From assembly GCA_024638915.1 (NCBI GenBank), contig JAHEJJ010000001.1, positions 62,001 to 126,000 on the forward strand: 64,000 nt of DNA. Direction: 5' to 3'. Positions 53,565-62,135 of this stretch are shown here, piece by piece. Numbering within the stretch: position 1 is the stretch's first letter; the number at the start of each line of letters is the position of its first letter. Source of the stretch: Robiginitalea sp. (GTDB lineage: Bacteria > Bacteroidota > Bacteroidia > Flavobacteriales > Flavobacteriaceae). A program made the translations under genes and the position numbers. The notes below the pieces were generated by a model. It ran no database searches. It was not told the DNA's origin and worked only from the letters and a program-made list of their open reading frames with translations.

Positions 53565-54440
53565 ATGAAAAACAGCAATGCTTATTCTCGGATAATTGCG
53601 GGAGCCATGACCTGGGGCAACTGGGGCAAAAAGATGTCGACAACTGAAATGGCAGATTTTATCAACCATTGCAAAGACCATGGGATAACAACCTTTGACC
53701 ATGCTGATATTTATGGAGGCTACGGCACCGAAGCAGAATTCGGAAAGGCGTTGGCCCATTCGGGTATAAATCGCGAAGCCATACAATTGATCAGTAAATG
53801 CGGGATACAATATATCTGTGAGGCACGTGAAAACAGGGTAAAGCACTATGACTATTCAAAAAAATATATTGTCTGGTCGGCGGAACAATCCCTTAAAAAT
53901 CTTCAAACAGACTACCTTGATCTTTTCTTGCTTCACCGCCCCAGTCCACTTATTCAGCCCGATGAAGTCGCAGAAGCGATATCACAGCTCACCCAATCAG
54001 GAAAGATCAGAGAATTTGGGGTGTCGAATTTTACACCGTCCCAGATTGCCTTAATTGAAACAGCTGTACCTGTAATGGCAAATCAGGTTGAATTCTCCCT
54101 GGCAAGCGATGGTGTGATGTTCGACGGCACCCTCGACGATTGCATTATACATAACCGCAAAGCCATGGCCTGGAGTCCGCTGGGAGGATATTTTAGAGGC
54201 GAAAATGAGCAAAAAAGCCGTATCCAAGAGATCATTGAAGAACTTCAACCGAAATATAATGCCAATGCCAGTCAGTTATTATTGGCCTGGATCTTAAAAC
54301 ATCCCGCACAGGTACATCCGGTTGTAGGCACTACAGACCCGAACCGGCTGGTAGATTCTATACAGGCCACAGAAATAGAACTGGGACTGGAGGACTGGTT
54401 TTTGTTGCACACGGCATCGATGGGTGAAAAGGTGCCCTGA
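53565..54440 (+). CDS. Aldo/keto reductase
   Basis: A 291-residue NADPH-dependent (alpha/beta)8 oxidoreductase. The catalytic set is visible: Asp and Tyr in TFDHADIYGGYG (about residues 44-55), Lys in QLISKCG and His in LFLLHRPSP. The fold continues through WSPLGGYF and VVGTTDPNRLVDSI to the NADP-binding end. It resembles the YdhF-like group by pattern. The substrate is unknown. An SDR gene follows 17 bases later, so two reductases probably share a message. Confidence 0.92.
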   Translation: MKNSNAYSRIIAGAMTWGNWGKKMSTTEMADFINHCKDHGITTFDHADIYGGYGTEAEFGKALAHSGINREAIQLISKCGIQYICEARENRVKHYDYSKKYIVWSAEQSLKNLQTDYLDLFLLHRPSPLIQPDEVAEAISQLTQSGKIREFGVSNFTPSQIALIETAVPVMANQVEFSLASDGVMFDGTLDDCIIHNRKAMAWSPLGGYFRGENEQKSRIQEIIEELQPKYNANASQLLLAWILKHPAQVHPVVGTTDPNRLVDSIQATEIELGLEDWFLLHTASMGEKVP

Positions 54441-54457
54441 TAAAATAAATTAAGAGG

Positions 54458-55213
54458 ATGAACGAAATTGCATTGATTACCGGAGCTACTAGCGGTATCG
54501 GCCGTGAAATAGCCCGACGTTTCGCAGAGGAAGGAATTTCATTAATTCTTTGCGGACGCCGACAGAAACGTTTGGATGAACTGAAGGGCGAATTATCACC
54601 CAAAACTAAAATACATACGCTTACTTTTGATGTGAGGAAACGGGATGATGTTAATCGGGCTATAGATTCTTTACCTGCGGCGTTTTCTCAAATTTCGATA
54701 CTGATCAATAACGCCGGTAATGCACATGGATTGGACCCGATAGACAAGGGTAACCCGGACGACTGGGATGCTATGCTCGATATCAATGTTAAGGGACTAC
54801 TCTATGTTTCCCGGGCAGTGTTATCTGGTATGGTGGAAAGAGCACAAGGGCATATCATCAATATTGGCTCTACAGCAGGGAAAGAGGTATATCCAATGGG
54901 TAATGTGTATTGTGCAAGCAAGCATGCTGTTGATGCCCTGAATCAGGCGATGCGAATCGATTTGAATAAACACGGAATAAGGGTTGGATCTGTAAATCCT
55001 GGCCTGGTAGAAACGGAGTTCAGCGATGTTCGTTTTAAGGGAGACAAATCCAGGGCCAAGTCGGTTTACGCCGGTTATCAGCCTTTAAAACCCGAGGATA
55101 TTGCAGATATTGTCTATTTCGTGGTTTCCTGTCCAGCTCATGTGAATATAGCCGACCTGGTGGTAATGCCTACCGCCCAGGCTAGTAGTACGATTGTGAA
55201 GAAAGACCGATGA
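54458..55213 (+). CDS. SDR family oxidoreductase (YdfG-like)
   Basis: A 251-residue classical SDR. The cofactor loop is TGATSGIG (about residues 9-16), CGRRQKR after beta-2 suggests NADP, and NNAGNAHG follows. The catalytic Ser and Tyr-x3-Lys are in INIGSTAGKEVYPMGNVYCASKHAVD. PGLVETEFSDVRFKGD is typical of the 3-hydroxy acid dehydrogenase YdfG group, which acts on serine or 3-hydroxy acids. Substrate identity is inferred only. Its last four bases overlap the next gene. Confidence 0.92.
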   Translation: MNEIALITGATSGIGREIARRFAEEGISLILCGRRQKRLDELKGELSPKTKIHTLTFDVRKRDDVNRAIDSLPAAFSQISILINNAGNAHGLDPIDKGNPDDWDAMLDINVKGLLYVSRAVLSGMVERAQGHIINIGSTAGKEVYPMGNVYCASKHAVDALNQAMRIDLNKHGIRVGSVNPGLVETEFSDVRFKGDKSRAKSVYAGYQPLKPEDIADIVYFVVSCPAHVNIADLVVMPTAQASSTIVKKDR

Positions 55214-56346
55214 TCAACAAGCGACTCCTTGTCAAAAATCTTCTGGCCCATAATGATGAGAACAGCTTCTACGATAAGAAGCGGTCTATTAACATCGGCC
55301 ACAAGGAGGGAAAAGCTAAGTTTCTGAAACATGTCTGCGCCCTGGCCAACAGCAATCCAAATAACAACGGGTATATTGTGATCGGAGTAGAGGACGAAGA
55401 CAATAAGATCACCGGGGTCGACTTCTTTGACGACAGCAAGATTCAAAATCTTGTCAATGCCTATCTGAACCACCCGCCCTTGATTTCCTATGAAAACATC
55501 CCTTTTCCACATCTGCCGGAGGGAAAGGTAGTTGGGCTGGTAACCATAACTTCCAGCTCAAAGGTTTGCTCCCTGAGAAAAAATATCTGGAAATATTATG
55601 GGGGCATGGTTTTCTTCAGAGAAGGAAGCATCAGCTTACCCAAGGCCTATGACATCGATTTAAAAGATACAAATTCAGGGGCTGTCAGCAACATAGAACA
55701 ACACGCGAGAAATAATATAGAACTCACTCTGGATGGTGTTATCGATTTTTTGAACTACCGTCACAAAGATCTCAGCAGCGATTATAAGGTGTTTAAAGAG
55801 CAATTTGTGGTCTGCTGGGCAGGGAAGAAAAAGAAAGTAAAGAATAAAACGTACTACTCCCGGGTAGATATCGAATTGATCAATGAACAGGTAAAACTTT
55901 TTTATTCGGCTCTCGATGAGATATCGGTGGAGATCGATGAGCACTCTTTTTCCATTATGGAATACGTGCAACTGGGCCTTGGAACCGATCAGAATTACAT
56001 CCCGCTGGAAAAACTGGTCATCACATTTACAGATAATGGGACATATCAGATTCAAACCAAACTGGTTTTTGAACCTCCAAAATATGACAGGAAAACGCTC
56101 TATCATATCTTTAATGCCAACAATAGCCTGTTGCATAAGCTCGAAAAGAACATTCCACTGAAACCGAGGGAGCAAAGTGATCTTGTCCATTTGCCTGCTA
56201 CCTATCTGATCTGTTACCTCAATGGCTTTGAAGAAGCCAAAGATCAATTAGATCTGGGAAGATCAATACTTAAGAAATACGATAATGCCGTTTATGAATC
56301 TTTGAAGGAATCCTTGCGAATTCTAAGGAAGGTAAGGTATAACTAA
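55210..56346 (+). CDS. AlbA_2 (Schlafen-like) DNA-binding domain protein
   Basis: A 378-residue protein. The N-terminal 150 residues form an AlbA_2 domain (FLKHVCALANSNPNNNGYIVIGVED, then KITGVDFFDDSKIQNL and GLVTITSSSKVCSL), a nucleic-acid-binding fold shared with Schlafen proteins. The rest (about 160-378) is mostly helical, soluble and unrecognised. In other settings AlbA_2 proteins act as regulators or in defence; here the setting is metabolic and points to neither. It overlaps the SDR gene by four bases and converges with the GH13 gene, again by four bases. Confidence 0.8.
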   Translation: MINKRLLVKNLLAHNDENSFYDKKRSINIGHKEGKAKFLKHVCALANSNPNNNGYIVIGVEDEDNKITGVDFFDDSKIQNLVNAYLNHPPLISYENIPFPHLPEGKVVGLVTITSSSKVCSLRKNIWKYYGGMVFFREGSISLPKAYDIDLKDTNSGAVSNIEQHARNNIELTLDGVIDFLNYRHKDLSSDYKVFKEQFVVCWAGKKKKVKNKTYYSRVDIELINEQVKLFYSALDEISVEIDEHSFSIMEYVQLGLGTDQNYIPLEKLVITFTDNGTYQIQTKLVFEPPKYDRKTLYHIFNANNSLLHKLEKNIPLKPREQSDLVHLPATYLICYLNGFEEAKDQLDLGRSILKKYDNAVYESLKESLRILRKVRYN

Positions 56347-58283
56347 AGAAATTCCAGCCAAAATATTTCATAAGGTTTGATACTGAATAAACCGCTGTTG
56401 AGCTTCCGCTTTTCCCCGCTGATCAGATCGCTGTACATGGCATTTTTTATATAGCCCAGCGCGGTGATCCAACCGGCATCTAACACCTGGTCATTTTCAT
56501 GAAAATTACACAATACCAGGATACCGCTGTTTTTCCCGTCGGTGCGTTCGAACACCAAGACATGGTTATTATTAGGCTCATGGAGAACCGGTAGATTGCG
56601 ATCAGCGAACACCTCATGTTCTCTGCGAATATCGATGAGATGTTTGATCTGCTGGAAGACCCTGGAAGGGATACTACCCTGCTGATATCTCGCCTTACTG
56701 GCCTCCCAATCGTGGATTGGCCTGTTCAACCACCTACTATCGTCTCTTTTATCCTTCTCGTTTAGATAGGAGTAGTCGTTAAGTGTTCCTATTTCGTCTC
56801 CGGCGTAGAGCATCGGGATGCCGCCAAAGGACAGGATAATCCCATGCAACATCACTATTTTATCGATGGCCTGATCAACAAATTTTTCGTTTTTTGTTTT
56901 CAATCCCTTTTCCAAACCCAAGAGTGAGGCAGCGCTACCGGTAATCCTTCCATCTCCGGTCCTGGGGTTATACATAAACAATTGTCCGAATGAAGGCGAC
57001 CATTCCAGCTTTTGTGTATAGTAATCTAGTAGGAATTTCCTATGTTCTGTGGCATCCCAACCCACTTCATAGATATACCGATCGTCGAATCCCAGACCGA
57101 TATCATCGTGGCATCGGATATAATTGAGCCAGGCTCCTTCAGGCGGCTTGGAAGGTAAATCCTTGAGATTCTTGTATAGCAGAAGGGTCTTTTTGGTGGC
57201 GATAGAATTCCACAACAAGGCCATTAAGGTGGCGTTATAGGCCAACTCACATTCATTTCCTTTAAAAATACCCTGGCCGAAGTATTTTATGATATTGTTC
57301 GGGGCGACAATAGCCTCCGCAAGAAGTATTACCCCCGGAGCTATTACCTGAAGACACAATCTGAAAAGGCTGATCACCATATGTGCTTCAGGCAGGTTTT
57401 GGGAAATGGTCCCGATCTTTTTCCAGAGAAAGGCAAGCGCGTCGAAACGTACCACATCGACCCCGATATTTGCCAGGGCGACAAGGTTTCTGAGCATTTC
57501 CATAAATACCTCGGGATTGGAATAGTTAAGATCCCACTGGTAATTATTGAAAACGGTCATGACCCATTTCTTCATCTCCTCGTTATAGGTAAAATTCCCT
57601 GGAGCGGATTCCGGAAAAACCTCTGGAAGCGATTTTTCGAAGGCATCCGGGATCTCCCGATCGGGATAGGTATAATAATATCGCTGGTATTTTTTGTTTC
57701 CAGCTGCGGCTTTTTTGGCCCAGGGAAACTCATCGGAAGTATGGTTCACCACAAAGTCGAGCATGATATGCATCTGCTTCTTATGCATGGCCTTGATAAG
57801 ATGAATCAGGTCTGCCCTGGTCCCGTAACGCGGATCTACTTCGGTATAACTGTTCACCGCATAGCCGCCGTCGTTCTCTCCTTCGGGCCTTGTGGTTACC
57901 GGCATCAGGTGTATCAGGTTTATACCCAAATCCTCTAAATAAGAAAGCTTCGCTTTAAGACCCTTGAGGTCTTTGTTAAAGCGATCGACGTAGAGCTGCA
58001 TCCCAACCAGACGTTGGTCCTGATACCAGTTGCCCTCTGCCATTCTTTGGAGATCGATCAGACGAAGATGATCTGGCCTTTTATCAAAAAGGTCAGAGAG
58101 TAACTGCTGTAATTTCCCAAATTCTTTCAGGTGCTTTTCTTCCGGATAGAGTTCGAAAAAAAGATGTTGAATCAGCGTGATATTGCTGTTAAAGCGTAGA
58201 TCGAACAGCTGTTGCGGGTCCGCTTTCTCCGGAAATTTAAGAACCCCGGAGGCCAGGTAACTATGAAAAGCTGCCTGATTCAT
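56343..58283 (-). CDS. Amylosucrase-like alpha-amylase family protein (GH13)
   Basis: A 646-residue enzyme of the GH13_4 type by pattern. The barrel residues are in order: DFVVNHTSDEFPWA (region I), GVDVVRFDALAFLW (nucleophile Asp, about residue 280), ILLAEAIVAPN (acid/base Glu, about 320) and NYIRCHDDIGLGF (third Asp, about 395). The helical N-terminal domain and the length match amylosucrases, which split sucrose and transfer glucose to a glucan while freeing fructose. A sucrose hydrolase is the main alternative. No signal peptide is seen. A fructokinase gene lies one base upstream, supporting sucrose use. Confidence 0.85.
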   Translation of the reverse strand: MNQAAFHSYLASGVLKFPEKADPQQLFDLRFNSNITLIQHLFFELYPEEKHLKEFGKLQQLLSDLFDKRPDHLRLIDLQRMAEGNWYQDQRLVGMQLYVDRFNKDLKGLKAKLSYLEDLGINLIHLMPVTTRPEGENDGGYAVNSYTEVDPRYGTRADLIHLIKAMHKKQMHIMLDFVVNHTSDEFPWAKKAAAGNKKYQRYYYTYPDREIPDAFEKSLPEVFPESAPGNFTYNEEMKKWVMTVFNNYQWDLNYSNPEVFMEMLRNLVALANIGVDVVRFDALAFLWKKIGTISQNLPEAHMVISLFRLCLQVIAPGVILLAEAIVAPNNIIKYFGQGIFKGNECELAYNATLMALLWNSIATKKTLLLYKNLKDLPSKPPEGAWLNYIRCHDDIGLGFDDRYIYEVGWDATEHRKFLLDYYTQKLEWSPSFGQLFMYNPRTGDGRITGSAASLLGLEKGLKTKNEKFVDQAIDKIVMLHGIILSFGGIPMLYAGDEIGTLNDYSYLNEKDKRDDSRWLNRPIHDWEASKARYQQGSIPSRVFQQIKHLIDIRREHEVFADRNLPVLHEPNNNHVLVFERTDGKNSGILVLCNFHENDQVLDAGWITALGYIKNAMYSDLISGEKRKLNSGLFSIKPYEIFWLEFL

Positions 58284-58284
58284 A

Positions 58285-59229
58285 TCAGAGGTTCAGTTGA
58301 TGTTGATTGGGGAGTGATTCAATAGCCCCATAGTTGGTGGTGGTCCAGGCTCCGGCCCGATTGGCTATGGCGACCATCGCCATCAATTTATCATCGTTCT
58401 TTAAAATATCTTCGGCATGGTCCAGCGTTGAGATCTGCTGTAGCAAACAACCGATAAAAGCATCGCCAGCACCTGTGGTATCTACCGCTTTAACTTTTAT
58501 ACTTCCCACTGTTTTTTGAGTACGGGAAGTACTCACGAAGGTGCCTTCTTTCCCAAGGGTCACGGCTACTATATGAACACCCATGGCGTGCAGATCACTG
58601 CAAGCGGTCCGGATATCATCCCGTGAGGTGAGTAATTGTGCTTCTTCCTGGCTGAATTTGCACAAATGGGCTTTTTCGATAAAAGGGCGGCATTTTTTGA
58701 TAAATACTTCAGCCTTGCCTTTCCATAGATCGCTGCGGTAATTCGGATCGAAACTGATGAATGATTCCTGTGTGAGTGTATCGAAATAATAATGGCTGTA
58801 GGCATTCTCTAGATTACCTCCCAACAGGGCCGTAGCAGCACCAAAATGTACAATGCTGTCTTTGAAATGATGTTTAATAGAAGACTGGTACTCTAGTTCC
58901 TTATCTGCACCCCGACTAAAGACAAAATCGCGTTCACCGTCCTCGGCCAATGAGACGAAAGCAAGTGTTGTAAAAATATCGGATCGCTGGGCCAGTGAGA
59001 TGTCCACACTGTGGTCACTGAGTATATCGAGCAAATAACTGCCGAAAGGGTCTTTGCCTACACATCCGATAAAGGCGCTATTGCCACCAAGTTTCGAAAT
59101 AGCGCAGGCCACATTGGCGGGGGCTCCGCCAGCTTTTTTTGTAAATTCTACAGCTTTAGACAGATCGCTGCCTTGATTTTCCGCTACAAAATCGATCAGG
59201 AGTTCGCCTATACAATAGACTTTTTTCAT
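58285..59229 (-). CDS. Fructokinase-like PfkB carbohydrate kinase
   Basis: A 314-residue PfkB kinase. MKKVYCIGELLIDFVAEN opens the substrate domain, GGAPANVACAISKLGG is the first PfkB signature, and DTTGAGDAFIGCLLQQI (about 250-266) is the second, with the catalytic Asp. The sequence pattern matches fructokinases. The start at 59229 follows a -7-like TACTTTG box; the frame continues to 59364 but there overlaps the divergent phosphoesterase gene. It is the first gene of a unit with the amylosucrase-like gene, so the joint substrate is probably the fructose released from sucrose. Confidence 0.9.
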   Translation of the reverse strand: MKKVYCIGELLIDFVAENQGSDLSKAVEFTKKAGGAPANVACAISKLGGNSAFIGCVGKDPFGSYLLDILSDHSVDISLAQRSDIFTTLAFVSLAEDGERDFVFSRGADKELEYQSSIKHHFKDSIVHFGAATALLGGNLENAYSHYYFDTLTQESFISFDPNYRSDLWKGKAEVFIKKCRPFIEKAHLCKFSQEEAQLLTSRDDIRTACSDLHAMGVHIVAVTLGKEGTFVSTSRTQKTVGSIKVKAVDTTGAGDAFIGCLLQQISTLDHAEDILKNDDKLMAMVAIANRAGAWTTTNYGAIESLPNQHQLNL

Positions 59230-59249
59230 ATTTAAGGCACTAGAATTTC

Positions 59250-59280
59250 CAAAGTAAACAGAAATCTGGTACCAGTCCAA
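59250..59280 (-). promoter_or_regulatory. Promoter of fructokinase-amylosucrase genes
   Basis: TTG (59280-59278), 21 bases, then TACTTTG (59256-59250), one base shorter than TAnnTTTG. It lies about 20 bases upstream of the kinase start. Confidence 0.4.
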
Positions 59281-59334
59281 AATTTTTATCTCCTTTGTTG
59301 TGATGTTACAGGCTATTATTTCGAATTTTGCTTT

Positions 59335-60060
59335 ATGAGGAAATTGGTCGTAGGGGATATTCACGCCGGGCTTCGTGCTCTGTTGCAGGTTATGGAACGA
59401 GCTGGAGTGAATGAAGAGGATGAACTCATCTTTTTAGGCGACTATGTAGATGGATGGAGTGAGGCTGTCGAGACAGTAAATTTTCTCATAGAGTTGAACA
59501 GCAGCCATAAATGCCGATTCCTTCGCGGGAACCATGACGAGTTGTGCGAGGCATGGCTGCGTACAGAAAAGAGCAACCCCCTTTGGCTGAAACACGGGGG
59601 CCAGAGCAGTATCGATTCCTATACTCGAAATAGAGATCAGATCAGAGCGATCCACCTTGATTTTTTCGGCCGATTGGAAAATTATTATTTGGATAACCAG
59701 CAGCGGCTTTTTCTCCATGCAGGATTTACCAATTTACACGGGGTAGAATTTGAATATACTGCCAAACCATTTTATTGGGATCGTACGCTTTGGGAACTCG
59801 CCCTTGCCCTTGATACACAGCTAACCCCTGCCGATGTGAGATACCCCAAAAGACTCGGGCATTATCAGGAAATATATATCGGGCATACCCCGGTTACCAG
59901 AATAGGTAAAACTATTCCCCATCGGGCAGCGAATGTCTGGAATATAGATACAGGTGCGGCCTTCGAGGGACCTTTGTCTATCATCGATATCGATAGCAAG
60001 GAAATCTGGCAGAGTGATCCGGTCTATACACTATACCCTGGGGAAAAAGGGAGAAACTGA
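59335..60060 (+). CDS. Calcineurin-like metallophosphoesterase (protein-phosphatase-like)
   Basis: A 241-residue enzyme with the PPP phosphoesterase motifs in order: VGDIHAGLRAL (GDxHG-like with Ala, about residues 7-12), LGDYVDGWSEAVE (GDxxDxG with Trp), RGNHDELCEAW and LHAGFTN. These are the metal ligands of the family. The pattern resembles bacterial serine/threonine phosphatase or bis(5'-nucleosyl)-tetraphosphatase types, and the substrate is unknown. It is divergent from the fructokinase gene. Confidence 0.88.
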   Translation: MRKLVVGDIHAGLRALLQVMERAGVNEEDELIFLGDYVDGWSEAVETVNFLIELNSSHKCRFLRGNHDELCEAWLRTEKSNPLWLKHGGQSSIDSYTRNRDQIRAIHLDFFGRLENYYLDNQQRLFLHAGFTNLHGVEFEYTAKPFYWDRTLWELALALDTQLTPADVRYPKRLGHYQEIYIGHTPVTRIGKTIPHRAANVWNIDTGAAFEGPLSIIDIDSKEIWQSDPVYTLYPGEKGRN

Positions 60061-60112
60061 ATTTTAAGAAGGTATTAAGGGGCGAAGAGGGATTAAATGT
60101 CGTTATTTGTAA

Positions 60113-61111
60113 ATGATGACTACACCTCTCAAGAATATTCGCCTGGAAGTTATGAAAGCTATAGAACCCAAGGTACAGGGATTTATGGAATCGTTTTTAG
60201 TTCCTATAGAACAGCTATGGCAGCCTTCCGATTTTCTGCCGGACTCCCGTGCAGATGGGTTTATGGACGAATTGGAAAAAATCAGGGAAGAAGCCAAGGA
60301 ATTGAGCTATGATTTTTGGGTTACCCTGGTTGCTGATACCATTACGGAAGAAGCCTTGCCGACTTACGAATCATGGTTGATGGATGTGGAAGGGGTCAAT
60401 CAGCAGGAAAACGGACCGTGGTCCAGGTGGGTGCGGGCCTGGACCGCAGAAGAAAACCGTCATGGTGATGTCTTGAATAAATACCTCTATCTCTCCGGAC
60501 GTGTTAATATGAGAGAGGTTGAAATATCTACCCAGTATCTTATAAATGACGGGTTTGATATTGGTACAGACAGGGATCCATATAAGAATTTTGTCTACAC
60601 CACTTTCCAGGAATTGGCTACCAATGTGTCACACAAAAGGGTGGGCCAACTAGCGAAAAAACAAGGCAATAACTTGATCAGTAAAATGTGTCAGATCATT
60701 GCCGGAGATGAGATGCGCCATCATCTGGCCTACCGGGAATTCGTTAAAACCATATTCGGGCAGGATCCAAGCGGTATGATCCTTGCTTTTGCCGATATGA
60801 TGAAACGAAAAATCGTGATGCCCGCACATTTACTTAGGGAATCGGGTGAAATGGCTGGCCTGGCCTTCGAAAATTTTGCCAATTGTGCCCAGCGGCTGGG
60901 GGTATATACCTCTCAGGACTATATCGATATTCTGGGAAAACTCAATACCTACTGGGATATTGCCTCCTTAAGGAGTCTTACCGACGAAGCTGAAAAAGCA
61001 AGGGATTATTTGATGAAGCTGCCAGAGAGGTTGCATCGCATTGCGGACCGAATGCGGATTCCGGAAGATCAGTACCGCTTCAGATGGGTGGAAGCTAACG
61101 GGATGTTATAA
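60113..61111 (+). CDS. Acyl-ACP desaturase
   Basis: A 332-residue soluble di-iron desaturase that puts a double bond into acyl-ACP. The iron ligands are in TAEENRHGDVLNKYL (ExxH, about residues 125-132) and AGDEMRHHLAY (second ExxH, about 211), plus Glu in ADTITEEALPTYESW and in TTFQELATNVSHKR. Helix order and length fit plant-type stearoyl-ACP desaturases and their bacterial relatives. It likely sets membrane unsaturation. A short open frame also overlaps its 5' end in another reading frame, but has no family features. Confidence 0.93.
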   Translation: MMTTPLKNIRLEVMKAIEPKVQGFMESFLVPIEQLWQPSDFLPDSRADGFMDELEKIREEAKELSYDFWVTLVADTITEEALPTYESWLMDVEGVNQQENGPWSRWVRAWTAEENRHGDVLNKYLYLSGRVNMREVEISTQYLINDGFDIGTDRDPYKNFVYTTFQELATNVSHKRVGQLAKKQGNNLISKMCQIIAGDEMRHHLAYREFVKTIFGQDPSGMILAFADMMKRKIVMPAHLLRESGEMAGLAFENFANCAQRLGVYTSQDYIDILGKLNTYWDIASLRSLTDEAEKARDYLMKLPERLHRIADRMRIPEDQYRFRWVEANGML

Positions 61112-61119
61112 TAATATCT

Positions 61120-61644
61120 TTACAATTTTCCGTGTTTGTGCTCTTCCTGCCATCTGTGTAACTCCTTCCACTTATTTTCATAACACATCCTCGCCTGCAT
61201 AGGCCATGAAGCAGGATCATGTACCCTATACTTTTCGCCACCGGCATCAAGGACCTCATGACATTTCGCTACTGAAGTCTGGGAAAGAGCTTTCCAGGTT
61301 TTGATATTGTAATTGTGAAAAAGCCCTTCGATTTTTGGACCGATTCCTTCAACAACTTTCAGATCATCTTGTTTTACAAATCTCCCCAGAACCGCTTTGG
61401 CCATCTTGGCATCGAATTTCACCTGTTGCCTGCGCGGTCGGGAATGCTCGCTGTTAAGGCTTTTACGACAAAGATCTAAATCGGATTGTAACCGGGTATT
61501 GGTCGCTTTCAGTTCTTCAAAGGAGGTTTCCATATGGGCCGACCTACCCGCAGATCGACCTATAAAAAATCCCACGATTCCGCAGATCAGTCCCATAATA
61601 ATAATAAGCAACCAATAACCCAATCCGATATTTGCTAAGTCCAT
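61120..61644 (-). CDS. Helix-hairpin-helix membrane-anchored protein
   Basis: A 174-residue protein. It has an N-terminal TM (GYWLLIIIMGLICGIVGFFIG, about residues 9-29), a helical coiled-coil-like stretch (about 35-65), and then a compact helix-hairpin-helix motif, DDLKVVEGIGPKIEGLF (about 92-108). The following WKALSQTSVAKCHEVLDAGG is the usual continuation of this fold, seen in many Bacteroidota. Such motifs bind DNA without sequence specificity or mediate protein contacts; function is unknown. Confidence 0.8.
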   Translation of the reverse strand: MDLANIGLGYWLLIIIMGLICGIVGFFIGRSAGRSAHMETSFEELKATNTRLQSDLDLCRKSLNSEHSRPRRQQVKFDAKMAKAVLGRFVKQDDLKVVEGIGPKIEGLFHNYNIKTWKALSQTSVAKCHEVLDAGGEKYRVHDPASWPMQARMCYENKWKELHRWQEEHKHGKL

Positions 61645-61928
61645 CCTATGTTATATTTTATTCTATTGCAACGGTTTTCTTCAGGAGTCTGATCCTATAA
61701 CCTCAAAGAATGCCAAAAACTCTCTATCACAATGTATTAAAAATTCTGAAACTAGCTTTATAAAATCGTCAGCTAATGGTTTTTGAGTGAATATATGGAG
61801 GGTTCAGGACAAAGGCATAAGACATAAGTGAAGATTTTGTTACCAATTATACAAGAATTAATACCATCTATAACTTTTCATGATAGCGGAATGCACTTTA
61901 TACTGATATTTGTTTCAAAGAGTGGGAT

Positions 61929-61975
61929 AAAACCCTATTTCTCCCGACGACGTTTCGGCATTGAAATAGGGTTTT
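61929..61975. repeat. Strong hairpin with 13-bp stem
   Basis: AAAACCCTATTTC (61929-61941) and GAAATAGGGTTTT (61963-61975) are exact reverse complements. The 21-base loop can form an inner stem CCGA/TCGG. It is flanked by A/T-rich sequence and may act as a bidirectional terminator or as part of a small RNA. Confidence 0.65.
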
Positions 61976-62033
61976 CAAAATCCCTTAAGCTAGAGCAGTG
62001 TTTGAATTAGTTTAGTTTGGTTAGTTTGGAAGG

Positions 62034-62073
62034 ATCCGCCATTGTTTCATGTTCTATGATGGCGGATTTTTTA
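62034..62073 (+). terminator. Plus-strand terminator without an assigned gene
   Basis: The perfect 9-bp stem ATCCGCCAT (62034-62042) / ATGGCGGAT (62059-62067) ends in a run of six T. In the other direction it has no T tract. The nearest known plus-strand gene ends 920 bases upstream, beyond a minus-strand gene. Confidence 0.7.
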
Positions 62074-62135
62074 TATTATCCTCTATAAAACTAAACCGCA
62101 CTGATCACCCCAAAAAAGATCTCGATTAGCGAGTT

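Larger units (their letters stand above)
61645..62135. other. Gene-poor intergenic region of 491 bases
   Basis: It contains two hairpins, listed separately, and a 60-codon plus-strand open frame at 61828-62010 without recognisable features. The first 180 bases hold nothing I can support. The TTTAGTTTGG/TTAGTTTGG direct repeat at about 62009-62029 adds a T/G-rich patch before the second hairpin. Confidence 0.6.

Noticed and set aside
60097-60312. 71-codon open frame overlapping the start of the acyl-ACP desaturase
   Set aside because: It is out of frame with the desaturase, which is complete from 60113. No family features.
61828-62010. 60-codon plus-strand open frame before the orphan terminator
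   Set aside because: There is no recognisable motif, membrane segment or conserved pattern, and it runs through the 13-bp hairpin. Kept only as a possible alternative to an sRNA.
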